Program-made: the position numbers and the translations under genes | The notes under the pieces: generated by a model | Database searches by the model: none | Told to the model about the DNA's origin: nothing | Seen by the model: the letters and a program-made list of their open reading frames with translations, nothing else | Part shown: in pieces, positions 38,324 through 47,331 of the stretch | How the letters are laid out: each line of letters starts with the position of its first letter | How positions within the stretch are numbered: the stretch's first letter is position 1 | Source: Gemmatimonadaceae bacterium | Lineage (GTDB): Bacteria > Gemmatimonadota > Gemmatimonadetes > Gemmatimonadales > Gemmatimonadaceae | NCBI GenBank assembly: GCA_025928185.1 | Contig: JAICKA010000008.1 | Location: 1-64,000 of the forward strand | DNA: 64,000 nucleotides | Direction: 5' to 3'

Positions 38324-40666
38324 GTGGTCGTCATGGCGCACTGGCTCGAAGGAATTTTTCAATTCCTCTTCAAGTACCGGCCGACGGAATTCGCAAAGGG
38401 ACACCTCGCCTTTGGCGTGCCCTCGTCGGTCGTGCTGCTCCTGCTTGCCGCCGCCGCGATCGGTATTCCCGCCGTGCTGACCTACGGCACCGTGCGGGGC
38501 AAGAGCACGCGCCGCGACCGCTGGGTGCTCGGCGCATTGCGCGCCGCGAGTCTCGTGTTGTTGCTCGGCTGCCTGTTCCGCCCGATGCTGCTGCTCTCGG
38601 CGGCGGTTCCGCAGCGCAACTATGTCGGGGTGCTGATCGACGACTCGCGCAGCATGCGCATCGCCGACAACGGTGCGCAGCCGCGGAGCGAATGGATCGA
38701 ACGTGAGTTTGGCGGCCCCGACAGCGCCTTGCTCGCGGGCCTCCGACAGAAATTCATCGTGCGACTGTTTCATTTTTCGTCCGGCGCGCAGCGGATCGAC
38801 AGTACGTCCGGATTGTCGTTCAACGGCGCCGAGACGCATCTCGGCGACGCGATCGAGCAGGCGCGCCAGGAGCTCGACGGCGTGCCGCTGTCCGGACTGG
38901 TCGTGCTCAGCGACGGCGCGGACAACTCGCGCGCGCCGATCAGCGACGAGCTGTTGTCGTTGCGCGCGCGGTCGGTACCGATCTTCGCCGTCGGTCTCGG
39001 CGCCGAGCATTTCTCGAAGGACATTGAAATCCGCCGCGTGTCGGCGCCGCACTCCGTGCTCCAGGGCAGTGCGCTCATCGCCGATCTGCTGATCCGCCAG
39101 CGCGGCTACGCCGGCCGCAAAGTGCCGCTCGTCATCGAGGATGGCGGCGAGATCGTGTCGCGCGACTCGATCACGCTGCCGTCGGACGACGACGTCGCGC
39201 CGGTGCGCGTCAGCGTCATCGCGGCGCGGCCCGGCGCGCGGTCGCTCACGTTCCGCATTCCGCCACAACCCGGCGAACAGGTCGAGCAGAACAATGCGCA
39301 GCACGCGCTCGTCGACGTGCGCGGCGGTCGCGAAAAAGTCTTGTACGTGGAAGGCGAGCCGCGCTACGAGACCCGATTCATTCGCGCGGCCATCGATCCG
39401 GATTCCAACCTGCAGCTCGTGGTGCTGCAGCGCACGGCGCCCAACAAGTTTCTCCGGCTGAACGTCGACGCGGCGAGCGATCTCGCGAGTGGATTTCCGA
39501 CGTCGCGCGCCGAACTGTTTCAGTATCGCGCGATCATTCTCGGCAGCATCGAGGCGAGCTTCTTCACGCACGACCAGCTCGCGATGCTCGCCGATTTCGT
39601 GAACGTGCGCGGCGGCGGATTGTTGTTTCTCGGCGGGCGACACGCGTTCGCCGAAGGCGGGTACGCCGGTACGCCGCTCGCCGCGGTGATGCCGGTCGTC
39701 ATCTCGGGCGACGCGGTCGCCGATTCGATGACGTTCTTCGCCGATCTCAAGGTGCAGCTCACGATCCCGGGCGCGAGCCACGCGGTGACGCAGATTGCCG
39801 CGACGCCGGCCGCTTCGGTGGAGCGCTGGAAGACGCTGCCGACCGTGACGACGGTCAACCGCATTCGCGAGGTGAAGCCGGGCGCCGTGACGCTCGTATC
39901 CGCGACGGTGCCCGACGGCGGCCGCGCCGGCGAGCCGGGCGATCCGGTGCGCGACTACACCCAGCCGGTGCTCGTGTATCAGCACTACGGCCGCGGACTG
40001 TCCGTCGCATTCGCGATCCAGGATTCGTGGAGCTGGCAGATGGATCCGAACACGCCAGCCGACGATCAAACCTTCGCCACCTTCTGGCGGCAGATGGGAC
40101 GCTGGATCACGAGCGATGTGCCCGATCGCCTGGTGGCGACCGCCGCGGCCGATCAGGTCGATCCGCGCACGCCGGTGGCGATTCGCGCCTCGGTGACGGA
40201 CAGCGTCTTCGTGCCCCGCAACGATGCGAAAGTCGTCGCGCACATCGCGAGCGACAGCGGTGCGGCGCGCGATCTGCCGCTCGACTGGGCGATCGACCGC
40301 GACGGCGAATATCGCGGCACGTTCACGCCGGATGCGCCGGGTGCGTACACCATTCGCGTCGACGCGACGCTGCCGTCGGGCGCCGTCGTGACCGACACGA
40401 GCTACGTGCGCGTCGCGGATCAGAATACCGAGTACTTCGACGCCGAGATGCGCGCGCCGTTGCTTCAGCGCATGGCGAAAGAGACCGGCGGCAAGTTCTA
40501 CACGCCGGCCAACGCATCCACGCTGCCGGAAGACGTGGCGCTCAGCAAGCACGGCGTCACAGTGGTGAACCAGATGGATCTGTGGGACATGCCGGCGGTG
40601 TTGCTGCTGTTGCTGGCGCTGCTCACGTCGGAATGGGCGTACCGCAAAGCGCGGGGACTCGCATGA
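38324..40666 (+). CDS. Membrane VWA/GATase1-like protein
   Basis: N-terminal TMs, VGVLIDDSRSMRI VWA-like start, GGGLLFLGGRHAFAEGGY GATase-like segment, C-terminal TM. Confidence 0.75.
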   Translation: MVVMAHWLEGIFQFLFKYRPTEFAKGHLAFGVPSSVVLLLLAAAAIGIPAVLTYGTVRGKSTRRDRWVLGALRAASLVLLLGCLFRPMLLLSAAVPQRNYVGVLIDDSRSMRIADNGAQPRSEWIEREFGGPDSALLAGLRQKFIVRLFHFSSGAQRIDSTSGLSFNGAETHLGDAIEQARQELDGVPLSGLVVLSDGADNSRAPISDELLSLRARSVPIFAVGLGAEHFSKDIEIRRVSAPHSVLQGSALIADLLIRQRGYAGRKVPLVIEDGGEIVSRDSITLPSDDDVAPVRVSVIAARPGARSLTFRIPPQPGEQVEQNNAQHALVDVRGGREKVLYVEGEPRYETRFIRAAIDPDSNLQLVVLQRTAPNKFLRLNVDAASDLASGFPTSRAELFQYRAIILGSIEASFFTHDQLAMLADFVNVRGGGLLFLGGRHAFAEGGYAGTPLAAVMPVVISGDAVADSMTFFADLKVQLTIPGASHAVTQIAATPAASVERWKTLPTVTTVNRIREVKPGAVTLVSATVPDGGRAGEPGDPVRDYTQPVLVYQHYGRGLSVAFAIQDSWSWQMDPNTPADDQTFATFWRQMGRWITSDVPDRLVATAAADQVDPRTPVAIRASVTDSVFVPRNDAKVVAHIASDSGAARDLPLDWAIDRDGEYRGTFTPDAPGAYTIRVDATLPSGAVVTDTSYVRVADQNTEYFDAEMRAPLLQRMAKETGGKFYTPANASTLPEDVALSKHGVTVVNQMDLWDMPAVLLLLLALLTSEWAYRKARGLA

Positions 40667-41652
40667 GGCGTCGGGTCGCACTATGCGCACTGCTCGTCGC
40701 GGGCGCGTTGCCGGCGCGCGCGCAGACGCATCTCGTGATCGTCAGCGGACTCGGTGGCGAGCCTCGCTTCACGCAGGAGTTTGCGCAACTGTCGGAGTCG
40801 CTCGCCACGGCTGCCGCAAAGCGGTTCGCCATTCCGGATTCGGACATTGTCTGGTTGGGCGAAGATGCCGCGACACGCGCACCGCACTTTGCCGGACAGT
40901 CGACGAAGGAGAACGTCGAGCGCGTGGTGACGCGCCTCGCTGCGCGAGCGGGATCGGGCGATCAGATCGTCATCGTGCTCGTCGGACATGGCAGCGGCGA
41001 GCGCGAGGACTCGAAGCTGAGCATGCCCGGCGTCGATCTCACGGCGCGCGACTTCGCGCAACTGCTGGCGAAGTTTCCGACCCAGAAGGTGGCGTTCGTC
41101 GACCTGAGCAGCGCGAGCGGCGACATGCTGCCGCTGCTCGCGGCGCCGAATCGCGTGATCATCACCGCGACGAAGAGCAGCTTCGAGCGCAACGAGTCGC
41201 ACTTCGGCCAGTTCTTCGTCGACGCGCTCACGAAGGACGTCGCCGACACCGACAAGGACGGCCGCGTGTCGCTGCTCGAGGCGTTCCGGTACGCCGCGGC
41301 CGAGACGAAGCGGCTGTACGACGACGACTCGCGTCTGCAGACCGAGCACGCGCAGCTCGATGACATGGGCGCCAAAGCCGGCGTCGGCGACCCGGACGGT
41401 CACTCGGGGCAAGGCGTGCTGGCGCGGCGGTTCTTCCTCGATGGCGCGTTCGTCACCCAGGCGGGAGCGAACGATCCGCGACTCGCGGCGCTGTACAAGG
41501 ACAAGAACACGCTCGAGGAGCAGATCGATCAGCTGAAGACGAAGAAGGCGTCGATGGACAGCACAGCGTACGACGACGCGCTCGAGCAACTGCTGGTGCG
41601 GCTCGCGCGCACGGCCAAGACGATCCGCGAGGCGGAGGGCCGCAAATCATGA
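40663..41652 (+). CDS. Exported caspase/legumain-like (clan CD) protein with EF-hand-like loop
   Basis: Signal peptide; IVIVLVGHGSGE His motif; FVDLSSASGDM at nucleophile position; DTDKDGRVSLLE. Confidence 0.6.
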   Translation: MRRRVALCALLVAGALPARAQTHLVIVSGLGGEPRFTQEFAQLSESLATAAAKRFAIPDSDIVWLGEDAATRAPHFAGQSTKENVERVVTRLAARAGSGDQIVIVLVGHGSGEREDSKLSMPGVDLTARDFAQLLAKFPTQKVAFVDLSSASGDMLPLLAAPNRVIITATKSSFERNESHFGQFFVDALTKDVADTDKDGRVSLLEAFRYAAAETKRLYDDDSRLQTEHAQLDDMGAKAGVGDPDGHSGQGVLARRFFLDGAFVTQAGANDPRLAALYKDKNTLEEQIDQLKTKKASMDSTAYDDALEQLLVRLARTAKTIREAEGRKS

Positions 41653-44303
41653 AACGGCCCATCATCCTCTCTTTGGCTGCGATTGTGGCGCTCGCGGCGC
41701 CGGTGCGCGCGCACGCCCAGGATGCATCCGACGCGGCCGACGCGTTCCGAACCGGGCAGTACGCCGACGCGATCGCGATGTGGTCGAAAGTTGCGCCGAG
41801 CGACACCGGCTGGGTCGCCGCCCAGCGCGGCCTCGTGCGCGCCTACGCCACCATCGGCAAGTACGACGAAGCGGAATCGGTGGCGCGCAAGGCAACGAGC
41901 GCTCCCGGCGGCGCGGCGCTGTGGACGCCACTCGGCGAAACACTCTTGCTGCGGGGCAAGCGCGCCGAGGCCGAGAGCGCGTTCGTGCGCGCGACGGCGG
42001 CGCACGCGCCGGATAGTCTCACCGCGGCGCTCGACCTCGCGGAGCTGCACTACGACCGTGGCGAGCACGATCGCGCCTACAAGGAGTTCGATCGGTTCAT
42101 CGACGTCTACAACACCACGCTCGGCGCGAGTCTGACGAGCGCGGAGCTGGTCGACGTCGCGACGGCGGTCGAATATCTCGGGGCGAATGATCCGCAGTTG
42201 TTCAAGGATGCGCTGAAGGCGTTCGACCGCGCGCTCACCGTCGAACCCGGCAACACCGATGCGCGCGTCAAGCTCGGCGAGCTGTTCCTGCGCAAATACA
42301 ACTTTGCTGATGCGCAGTCGACGTTCGATGGAGTACTCGAAACCAATCCGCTCGATCCTGGCGCGCTGCTCGGTGCCGCGCGCCGTCGCGACGCGGACGG
42401 CAGCGGCAGCGCGGACTCGCTCGCCCGCGTCGCGCTTTCGGTGAATCCCGACAACGCGGACGCGCTGACCTTCCGGGCCGAGCTGCTGCTCGGCTCCGAG
42501 GACTACGACGCGGCGCAGCAGCAAGTCGATCACGCGCTACGCGTCAATCCCACGACCGGGCATGCGCTCGCCGTCGCCGCGGCGATCAAGTATCTCACCC
42601 ACGACCAATCGGGCTTCGAGACGCTGCGGCAGCGTGCACTGTCGCTCGACCCGCACGACGCGGAATTCTACGCCACGCTGGCCGAGCTGACGGCGCAGGT
42701 GCGGCTCTATCGCGTGGCGGCGGACTTCGCGCGCCAGGGGACGGCGCTCGATCCAAAGGACTGGCATGCGTGGAGCGTACGAGGCATGAACGAGCTGCGG
42801 CTCGGCCAGATCGACGAGGGCAAGGCGAGTCTCGATACCTCGTTCGTCGGCGATCCGTACAACGTGTGGGTGAAGAACACCCTCGACCTGCTCGACACAT
42901 ACAAGAATTATGATGTCGTGTCGAGCGGCCACTTTCAGTTCATGATCGAGAAGGATGAAGCGCCGATTCTCTCATTGTATCTGAAGCAGCTCGCCGAACA
43001 GGCGTACGCGAAGTATTCGGCGGAGTATGCGTATACACCGCCCCCGCCGATCCGTATCGAGGTCTATCGCAGCCATGCGGATTTTTCGGTGCGCACTGTC
43101 GGTCTTGCCGGTCTCGGCGCGCTCGGCGTGAGCTTCGGAACGACGCTGGCGTTCGACTCGCCCGCGGCAAAGGATGCCGGTCCGTTCAACTGGGGCTCGA
43201 CGGTCTGGCACGAGCTGGCGCACACGTTCACGCTCGGGATGACGAACAACCGCGTGCCCCGCTGGCTGTCCGAAGGATTGTCGGTGTACGAGGAGCATCA
43301 CGCGCAGCCCGGCTGGGGGTTTCACGTGACGCCGGGATTTCTCGAGGCGTTCAAGTTCGGCAAGCTGGTACCGGTGAGCCGGATGAACGACGGGTTCATG
43401 CATCCGGCGTATCCCGAGCAGGTGCAGTACTCGTATTACCAGGCGTCGCTCGTGTGCGAGCTGATCGCGCGCGATTGGGGCCAGCCGGCGCTGCTCGCGA
43501 TGCTGCGCGGGTACAAGGATGGATTGACGACGGATCAGGTGTTCGAGCGCGTGCTGCATACCGATCTTGCGGCGTTCGACAAGAAGTTCGACGACTATCT
43601 CCGCACGCGCTTCGCCGGCGTGCTGCCGTCGATCACGATGGATCCGTCGACGGTTGCGGCCTCGAGCTCGGTCGACGAGCTGCTCCGGGCGGCGAAAAGC
43701 GCCCCGAACGACTTCGGCGTGCAACTCATCGCCGGCTCCGCGCTGGTCACGCAAGGTGATACCACCGCCGCCATTCCAATTCTCGAACGCGCGCGAGCGA
43801 TCTTCCCGGAGTATGGAGGCGAGGACAGCCCGTACGCCGTGCTCGCCGCCGTCTACAAGAAGACCGGTGATACGCGAAAGGAAGCCGATGTGCTCACCGC
43901 GTGGATGGCGCTCAGCGAGACGAACCTCCCCGCGCTCGAGGAGTTGTCGGCCGCACTCGAGAAGCTCGGCGACATGAAGGGCGCGGCCGATGCGCTGGAT
44001 CGCGCGATCTACATCAATCCGTTCGACATTCCGATGCACGAGCGACTGGCGGATCTGTCGGGCCGCGCCGGCGACAAGACGCGCGTCGTGCGCGAGCGCG
44101 AGGCCATTCTCGCCCTCGGGCCCGTCGATCGGGCTGAGGCGCTGTACGAGTTGGCGGCGGCGCAGCACGACGCGGGTGATGACGTGCACGCGCGCACGAG
44201 CGTGTTGCGTGCGCTGGAAGACGCGCCGGATTTCGAGAAGGCGCAAACGCTGCTGCTGACGCTGTACGATGCGCGTCAGAGCGGAGGAGCGAAACAGCCA
44301 TGA
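41649..44303 (+). CDS. TPR protein with HExxH peptidase (peptidase MA-like) domain
   Basis: Multiple TPR-like repeats; VWHELAHTFTLGMTNNRVPRWLSEGLSVYEE gluzincin signature. Confidence 0.85.
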   Translation: MKRPIILSLAAIVALAAPVRAHAQDASDAADAFRTGQYADAIAMWSKVAPSDTGWVAAQRGLVRAYATIGKYDEAESVARKATSAPGGAALWTPLGETLLLRGKRAEAESAFVRATAAHAPDSLTAALDLAELHYDRGEHDRAYKEFDRFIDVYNTTLGASLTSAELVDVATAVEYLGANDPQLFKDALKAFDRALTVEPGNTDARVKLGELFLRKYNFADAQSTFDGVLETNPLDPGALLGAARRRDADGSGSADSLARVALSVNPDNADALTFRAELLLGSEDYDAAQQQVDHALRVNPTTGHALAVAAAIKYLTHDQSGFETLRQRALSLDPHDAEFYATLAELTAQVRLYRVAADFARQGTALDPKDWHAWSVRGMNELRLGQIDEGKASLDTSFVGDPYNVWVKNTLDLLDTYKNYDVVSSGHFQFMIEKDEAPILSLYLKQLAEQAYAKYSAEYAYTPPPPIRIEVYRSHADFSVRTVGLAGLGALGVSFGTTLAFDSPAAKDAGPFNWGSTVWHELAHTFTLGMTNNRVPRWLSEGLSVYEEHHAQPGWGFHVTPGFLEAFKFGKLVPVSRMNDGFMHPAYPEQVQYSYYQASLVCELIARDWGQPALLAMLRGYKDGLTTDQVFERVLHTDLAAFDKKFDDYLRTRFAGVLPSITMDPSTVAASSSVDELLRAAKSAPNDFGVQLIAGSALVTQGDTTAAIPILERARAIFPEYGGEDSPYAVLAAVYKKTGDTRKEADVLTAWMALSETNLPALEELSAALEKLGDMKGAADALDRAIYINPFDIPMHERLADLSGRAGDKTRVVREREAILALGPVDRAEALYELAAAQHDAGDDVHARTSVLRALEDAPDFEKAQTLLLTLYDARQSGGAKQP

Positions 44304-45136
44304 CCAGGTCGGTGCTCGGAACTGCGGTCGTGCTGCTCGGCGTGCTGGCGATGACCGCCGGCGCGCAGCGACGGCGCAACAACGGCTATTACGCGCAGGC
44401 ACTCGGCGGCCCGAACGACTTCTACGTGCCGCCGGAGTACCATGGCAATCCGCCGTACGACGGCCGGTTCACGTTTGCGCGGATCAAGTACCGCGGCTTC
44501 GAGCACTGGTCCGGCCGCGAAGGACCGGGGTGGTCGCACGACTATCCGGATGCCGAAGAGAACTTCACGAAGATCATGCGCGACATCACGGTCATGCATC
44601 CGTTCGTGCAGGAGGGTCCGATCGTCGGCAGCGCCATCGTGGCGCTCGACGACCCGGCGCTGTTCAAATATCCGGTGAGCTACATGTCCGAGCCGGGCGG
44701 ATGGAACCCGAACGAGAAGGAGCTGGCCGGCCTGCGCTCGTATCTGCTCAAGGGCGGCTTCATCATCTTCGACGACTTCCGGGAGAACTGGGACGGCTAT
44801 TTCGATTGGACGCATCTGCGCCAGGTCTTCTCGCTCATGCTGCCGAAGGCGCACTGGGTCCAGCTCACCGGCAACGAGCCGATCTTCGATTCGTTCTTCA
44901 AGATCGATCTCAAGGCCGCCGTTTCGCGCACCTCCGCCTACGGAACGGAGCCGCCGACGTACTGGGGGATCTACGAGGACAATGATCCACGGAAGCGGCT
45001 GATGGTCATCGCCAACGTCGACAACGACATCGGCGAGTCCTGGCAATGGTCGGGCTCAGGCTTCGTCCCAATCGCCGCCGCGAACGAGACGTACAAGCTG
45101 GGCGTCAACTACATCATTTACGCGCTGACGCATTGA
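44300..45136 (+). CDS. DUF4159 domain protein
   Basis: FTFARIKYRG...WSHDYPDAEENFTKIM...RSYLLKGGFIIFDDF...GTEPPTYWGIYEDNDPRKRLMVIANVDNDIGE. Confidence 0.85.
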   Translation: MTRSVLGTAVVLLGVLAMTAGAQRRRNNGYYAQALGGPNDFYVPPEYHGNPPYDGRFTFARIKYRGFEHWSGREGPGWSHDYPDAEENFTKIMRDITVMHPFVQEGPIVGSAIVALDDPALFKYPVSYMSEPGGWNPNEKELAGLRSYLLKGGFIIFDDFRENWDGYFDWTHLRQVFSLMLPKAHWVQLTGNEPIFDSFFKIDLKAAVSRTSAYGTEPPTYWGIYEDNDPRKRLMVIANVDNDIGESWQWSGSGFVPIAAANETYKLGVNYIIYALTH

Positions 45137-45212
45137 GAACGGGAGAGGGGAGATTGGAGAGGGGAGAGGGGAGAGAACTACCGAGTTATCGGACGTGAGA
45201 GATCAGAGGACA
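45137..45212. repeat. Composite intergenic repeat (GGGGAGA)n + GAACTACCGAG core
   Basis: Reverse complement aligns to 18678-18753; core also flanks mutM. Confidence 0.75.
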
Positions 45213-45278
45213 AAAATCAGGGTGTACGCGGTACCAACAATCACAGGATCGTAAGCAACACCAGCAGCACGAGCATCG

Positions 45279-45310
45279 ATCAACAGCATCAACAGCATCA
45301 ACAGCATCAG
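45279..45310. repeat. 9-bp tandem repeat (ATCAACAGC)x3.5
   Basis: atcaacagcatcaacagcatcaacagcatcag. Confidence 0.9.
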
Positions 45311-45359
45311 CGTTCATCTGCGTCATCAGCGGCCAACGTTACCATCTGAACGGAATCTC

Positions 45360-46397
45360 ATGACATCCACACTTCCGACGGCGGCGGTGCCGCTCGAATC
45401 CATCGACGACATCGCCCTCGCCGAGCGGCTCAAGCGCGGGCACGACTCGATCATCACCGAGCTGCACAAGCTGATCGTCGGCCAGGAAGACGTCATCGAG
45501 CTGGTGCTGCTGTCGCTGTTCACCGGCGGCAACAGCCTGATCGTCGGCGTACCCGGTCTCGCGAAGACGCTGCTGATCAACACGATCGCGCAGGTGCTCG
45601 ATCTCAAGTTCTCGCGCATCCAGTTCACGCCCGACCTGATGCCGAGCGACATCACCGGCACGGACATCATCCAGGATGATCCGGCGACCGGCCGGCGCCA
45701 CATGGTGTTCACGCAGGGGCCGATCTTCGCCAACATCGTGCTCGCCGACGAGATCAACCGCACGCCACCCAAGACGCAGTCCGCGCTGCTCGAGGCGATG
45801 CAGGAGCACCGCGTCACCGTGCAGGGCAAGACGTTCCCGCTCGACGAGCCGTTTCACGTCTTCGCCACCCAGAATCCGATCGAGCTCGAGGGGACCTACC
45901 CGCTGCCCGAAGCGCAGCTCGACCGCTTCATGTTCAACATCATCATGGACTACCTGCCCGAGGATCAGGAGGTGCAGGTGGCCACGTCGACCACGTCGGT
46001 ACAGAACCATCGGTTCCAGCACGCGATCAGCGGTGCGGACATCATCGCGTTTCAGCAGCTCGTTCGCCGCGTGCCGATCGCCGAACCGGTGGCGCGATAC
46101 GCCGTGAGCCTGGCGCGCGCGAGCCGGCCGGGTCCCAAGGCGCCGGATTTCATTCGGCAGTGGGTCTCCTACGGCGCCAGCACCCGCGCGCCGCAGCAGC
46201 TCATCCTCGGCGGCAAGGCGCGCGCACTCATGGACGGCCGTTTCAACGTGAGCTTCGACGACATCCGCGCGCTGGCGAAGCCGGTGCTGCGCCACCGCGT
46301 GCTCACGAACTTCCACGCCGAATCCGAGGGCGTCACGTCGGATCAGATCATCGAGAAATTGCTCAACGCAGTGCCCGTACCGCGCTCGGGTCTCTGA
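45360..46397 (+). CDS. MoxR family AAA ATPase
   Basis: VGVPGLAKTLL Walker A, FTPDLMPSDITGTDI, LADEINRTPPKTQSALLEAMQE. Confidence 0.96.
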   Translation: MTSTLPTAAVPLESIDDIALAERLKRGHDSIITELHKLIVGQEDVIELVLLSLFTGGNSLIVGVPGLAKTLLINTIAQVLDLKFSRIQFTPDLMPSDITGTDIIQDDPATGRRHMVFTQGPIFANIVLADEINRTPPKTQSALLEAMQEHRVTVQGKTFPLDEPFHVFATQNPIELEGTYPLPEAQLDRFMFNIIMDYLPEDQEVQVATSTTSVQNHRFQHAISGADIIAFQQLVRRVPIAEPVARYAVSLARASRPGPKAPDFIRQWVSYGASTRAPQQLILGGKARALMDGRFNVSFDDIRALAKPVLRHRVLTNFHAESEGVTSDQIIEKLLNAVPVPRSGL

Positions 46398-46407
46398 CGT
46401 ATCCACG

Positions 46408-47331
46408 ATGTCTACCTTCCTCGACCCCACCGTTCTCTCACGCATCAGCAATCTCGAATTGCTGGCGCGTACGGTCGTGGAAGGATTCATCAACGGCCTG
46501 CATCGCGCGCCGCACCTCGGCTCGTCGACCGACTTCGCCGAGCATCGCGCGTACATGCCGGGTGACGACACGCGACGCATCGACTGGCGGCTGTACGCGC
46601 GAAGCGACCGGCACTTCGTGAAGGAGTACGAAGCCGATACGAACATGAACTTCACGGTCATTCTCGACGTGTCGCCATCCATGCGATACGGCGCGAGCGA
46701 GGAGGATGGCCGGTTATCGAAGCTCCAGTACGGCTGCTATCTCGCGGCGTGCCTGGCGTACTTCTCGAATCTCCAGCGCGATCGCGTGGGACTGGCGACG
46801 ATCGACACCGGCGTGGTGGATTACGTGCCGCCCTCGGCGCGACATCTGCAGCACATCCTGCACGCGCTCGACCGCATCGAAGCGTCGGCACGCGACGCGG
46901 CGGCCGTGCCGGGACGCGCCGCGCTGCTCCAGCCGATGCGGAAGCTTGCCGACGTGCTCCGCCGTCGCAGCCTCATCGCCGTGATCTCCGATTTCTACGA
47001 GGCTCCCGACGCGATCATGGCGGCGCTGAACCAGCTTCGCGGCCGCGGCAACGACCTGATCGTGTTTCACCTGCTCGATCCGCGCGAGATCGACTTCTCG
47101 TTCAGCGATGCGAGCAACTTCATTGATATGGAAACCGGCGAGAAGATGCCGGTGATTCCCGACTACCTGCGCAAGCAATATCGGGAGCTCGTGCGCGAGC
47201 ACACCACGACGCTGGCGCGGCGCATCAGCGGCACGCGGGCCGACTATTCGTTGTTCGACACCTCAAAACCGCTGGATCAGGCGCTCTTCGCCTATCTCGC
47301 GGCCCGGCAGCGGATCAAGCGAGTGCGCTGA
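46408..47331 (+). CDS. DUF58 domain protein
   Basis: GSSTDFAEHRAYMPGDDTRRIDWRLYARSDRHFVKEYEADTNMN. Confidence 0.95.
   Translation: MSTFLDPTVLSRISNLELLARTVVEGFINGLHRAPHLGSSTDFAEHRAYMPGDDTRRIDWRLYARSDRHFVKEYEADTNMNFTVILDVSPSMRYGASEEDGRLSKLQYGCYLAACLAYFSNLQRDRVGLATIDTGVVDYVPPSARHLQHILHALDRIEASARDAAAVPGRAALLQPMRKLADVLRRRSLIAVISDFYEAPDAIMAALNQLRGRGNDLIVFHLLDPREIDFSFSDASNFIDMETGEKMPVIPDYLRKQYRELVREHTTTLARRISGTRADYSLFDTSKPLDQALFAYLAARQRIKRVR

Noticed and set aside
38255-40690. 811-aa minus-strand ORF opposite the VWA/GATase-like gene
   Set aside because: Arg/His-rich mirror ORF typical of high-GC DNA; the plus-strand protein has signal, TM and domain features
42972-44402. 476-aa minus-strand ORF
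   Set aside because: Antisense to the TPR/HELAH peptidase; no coding signature
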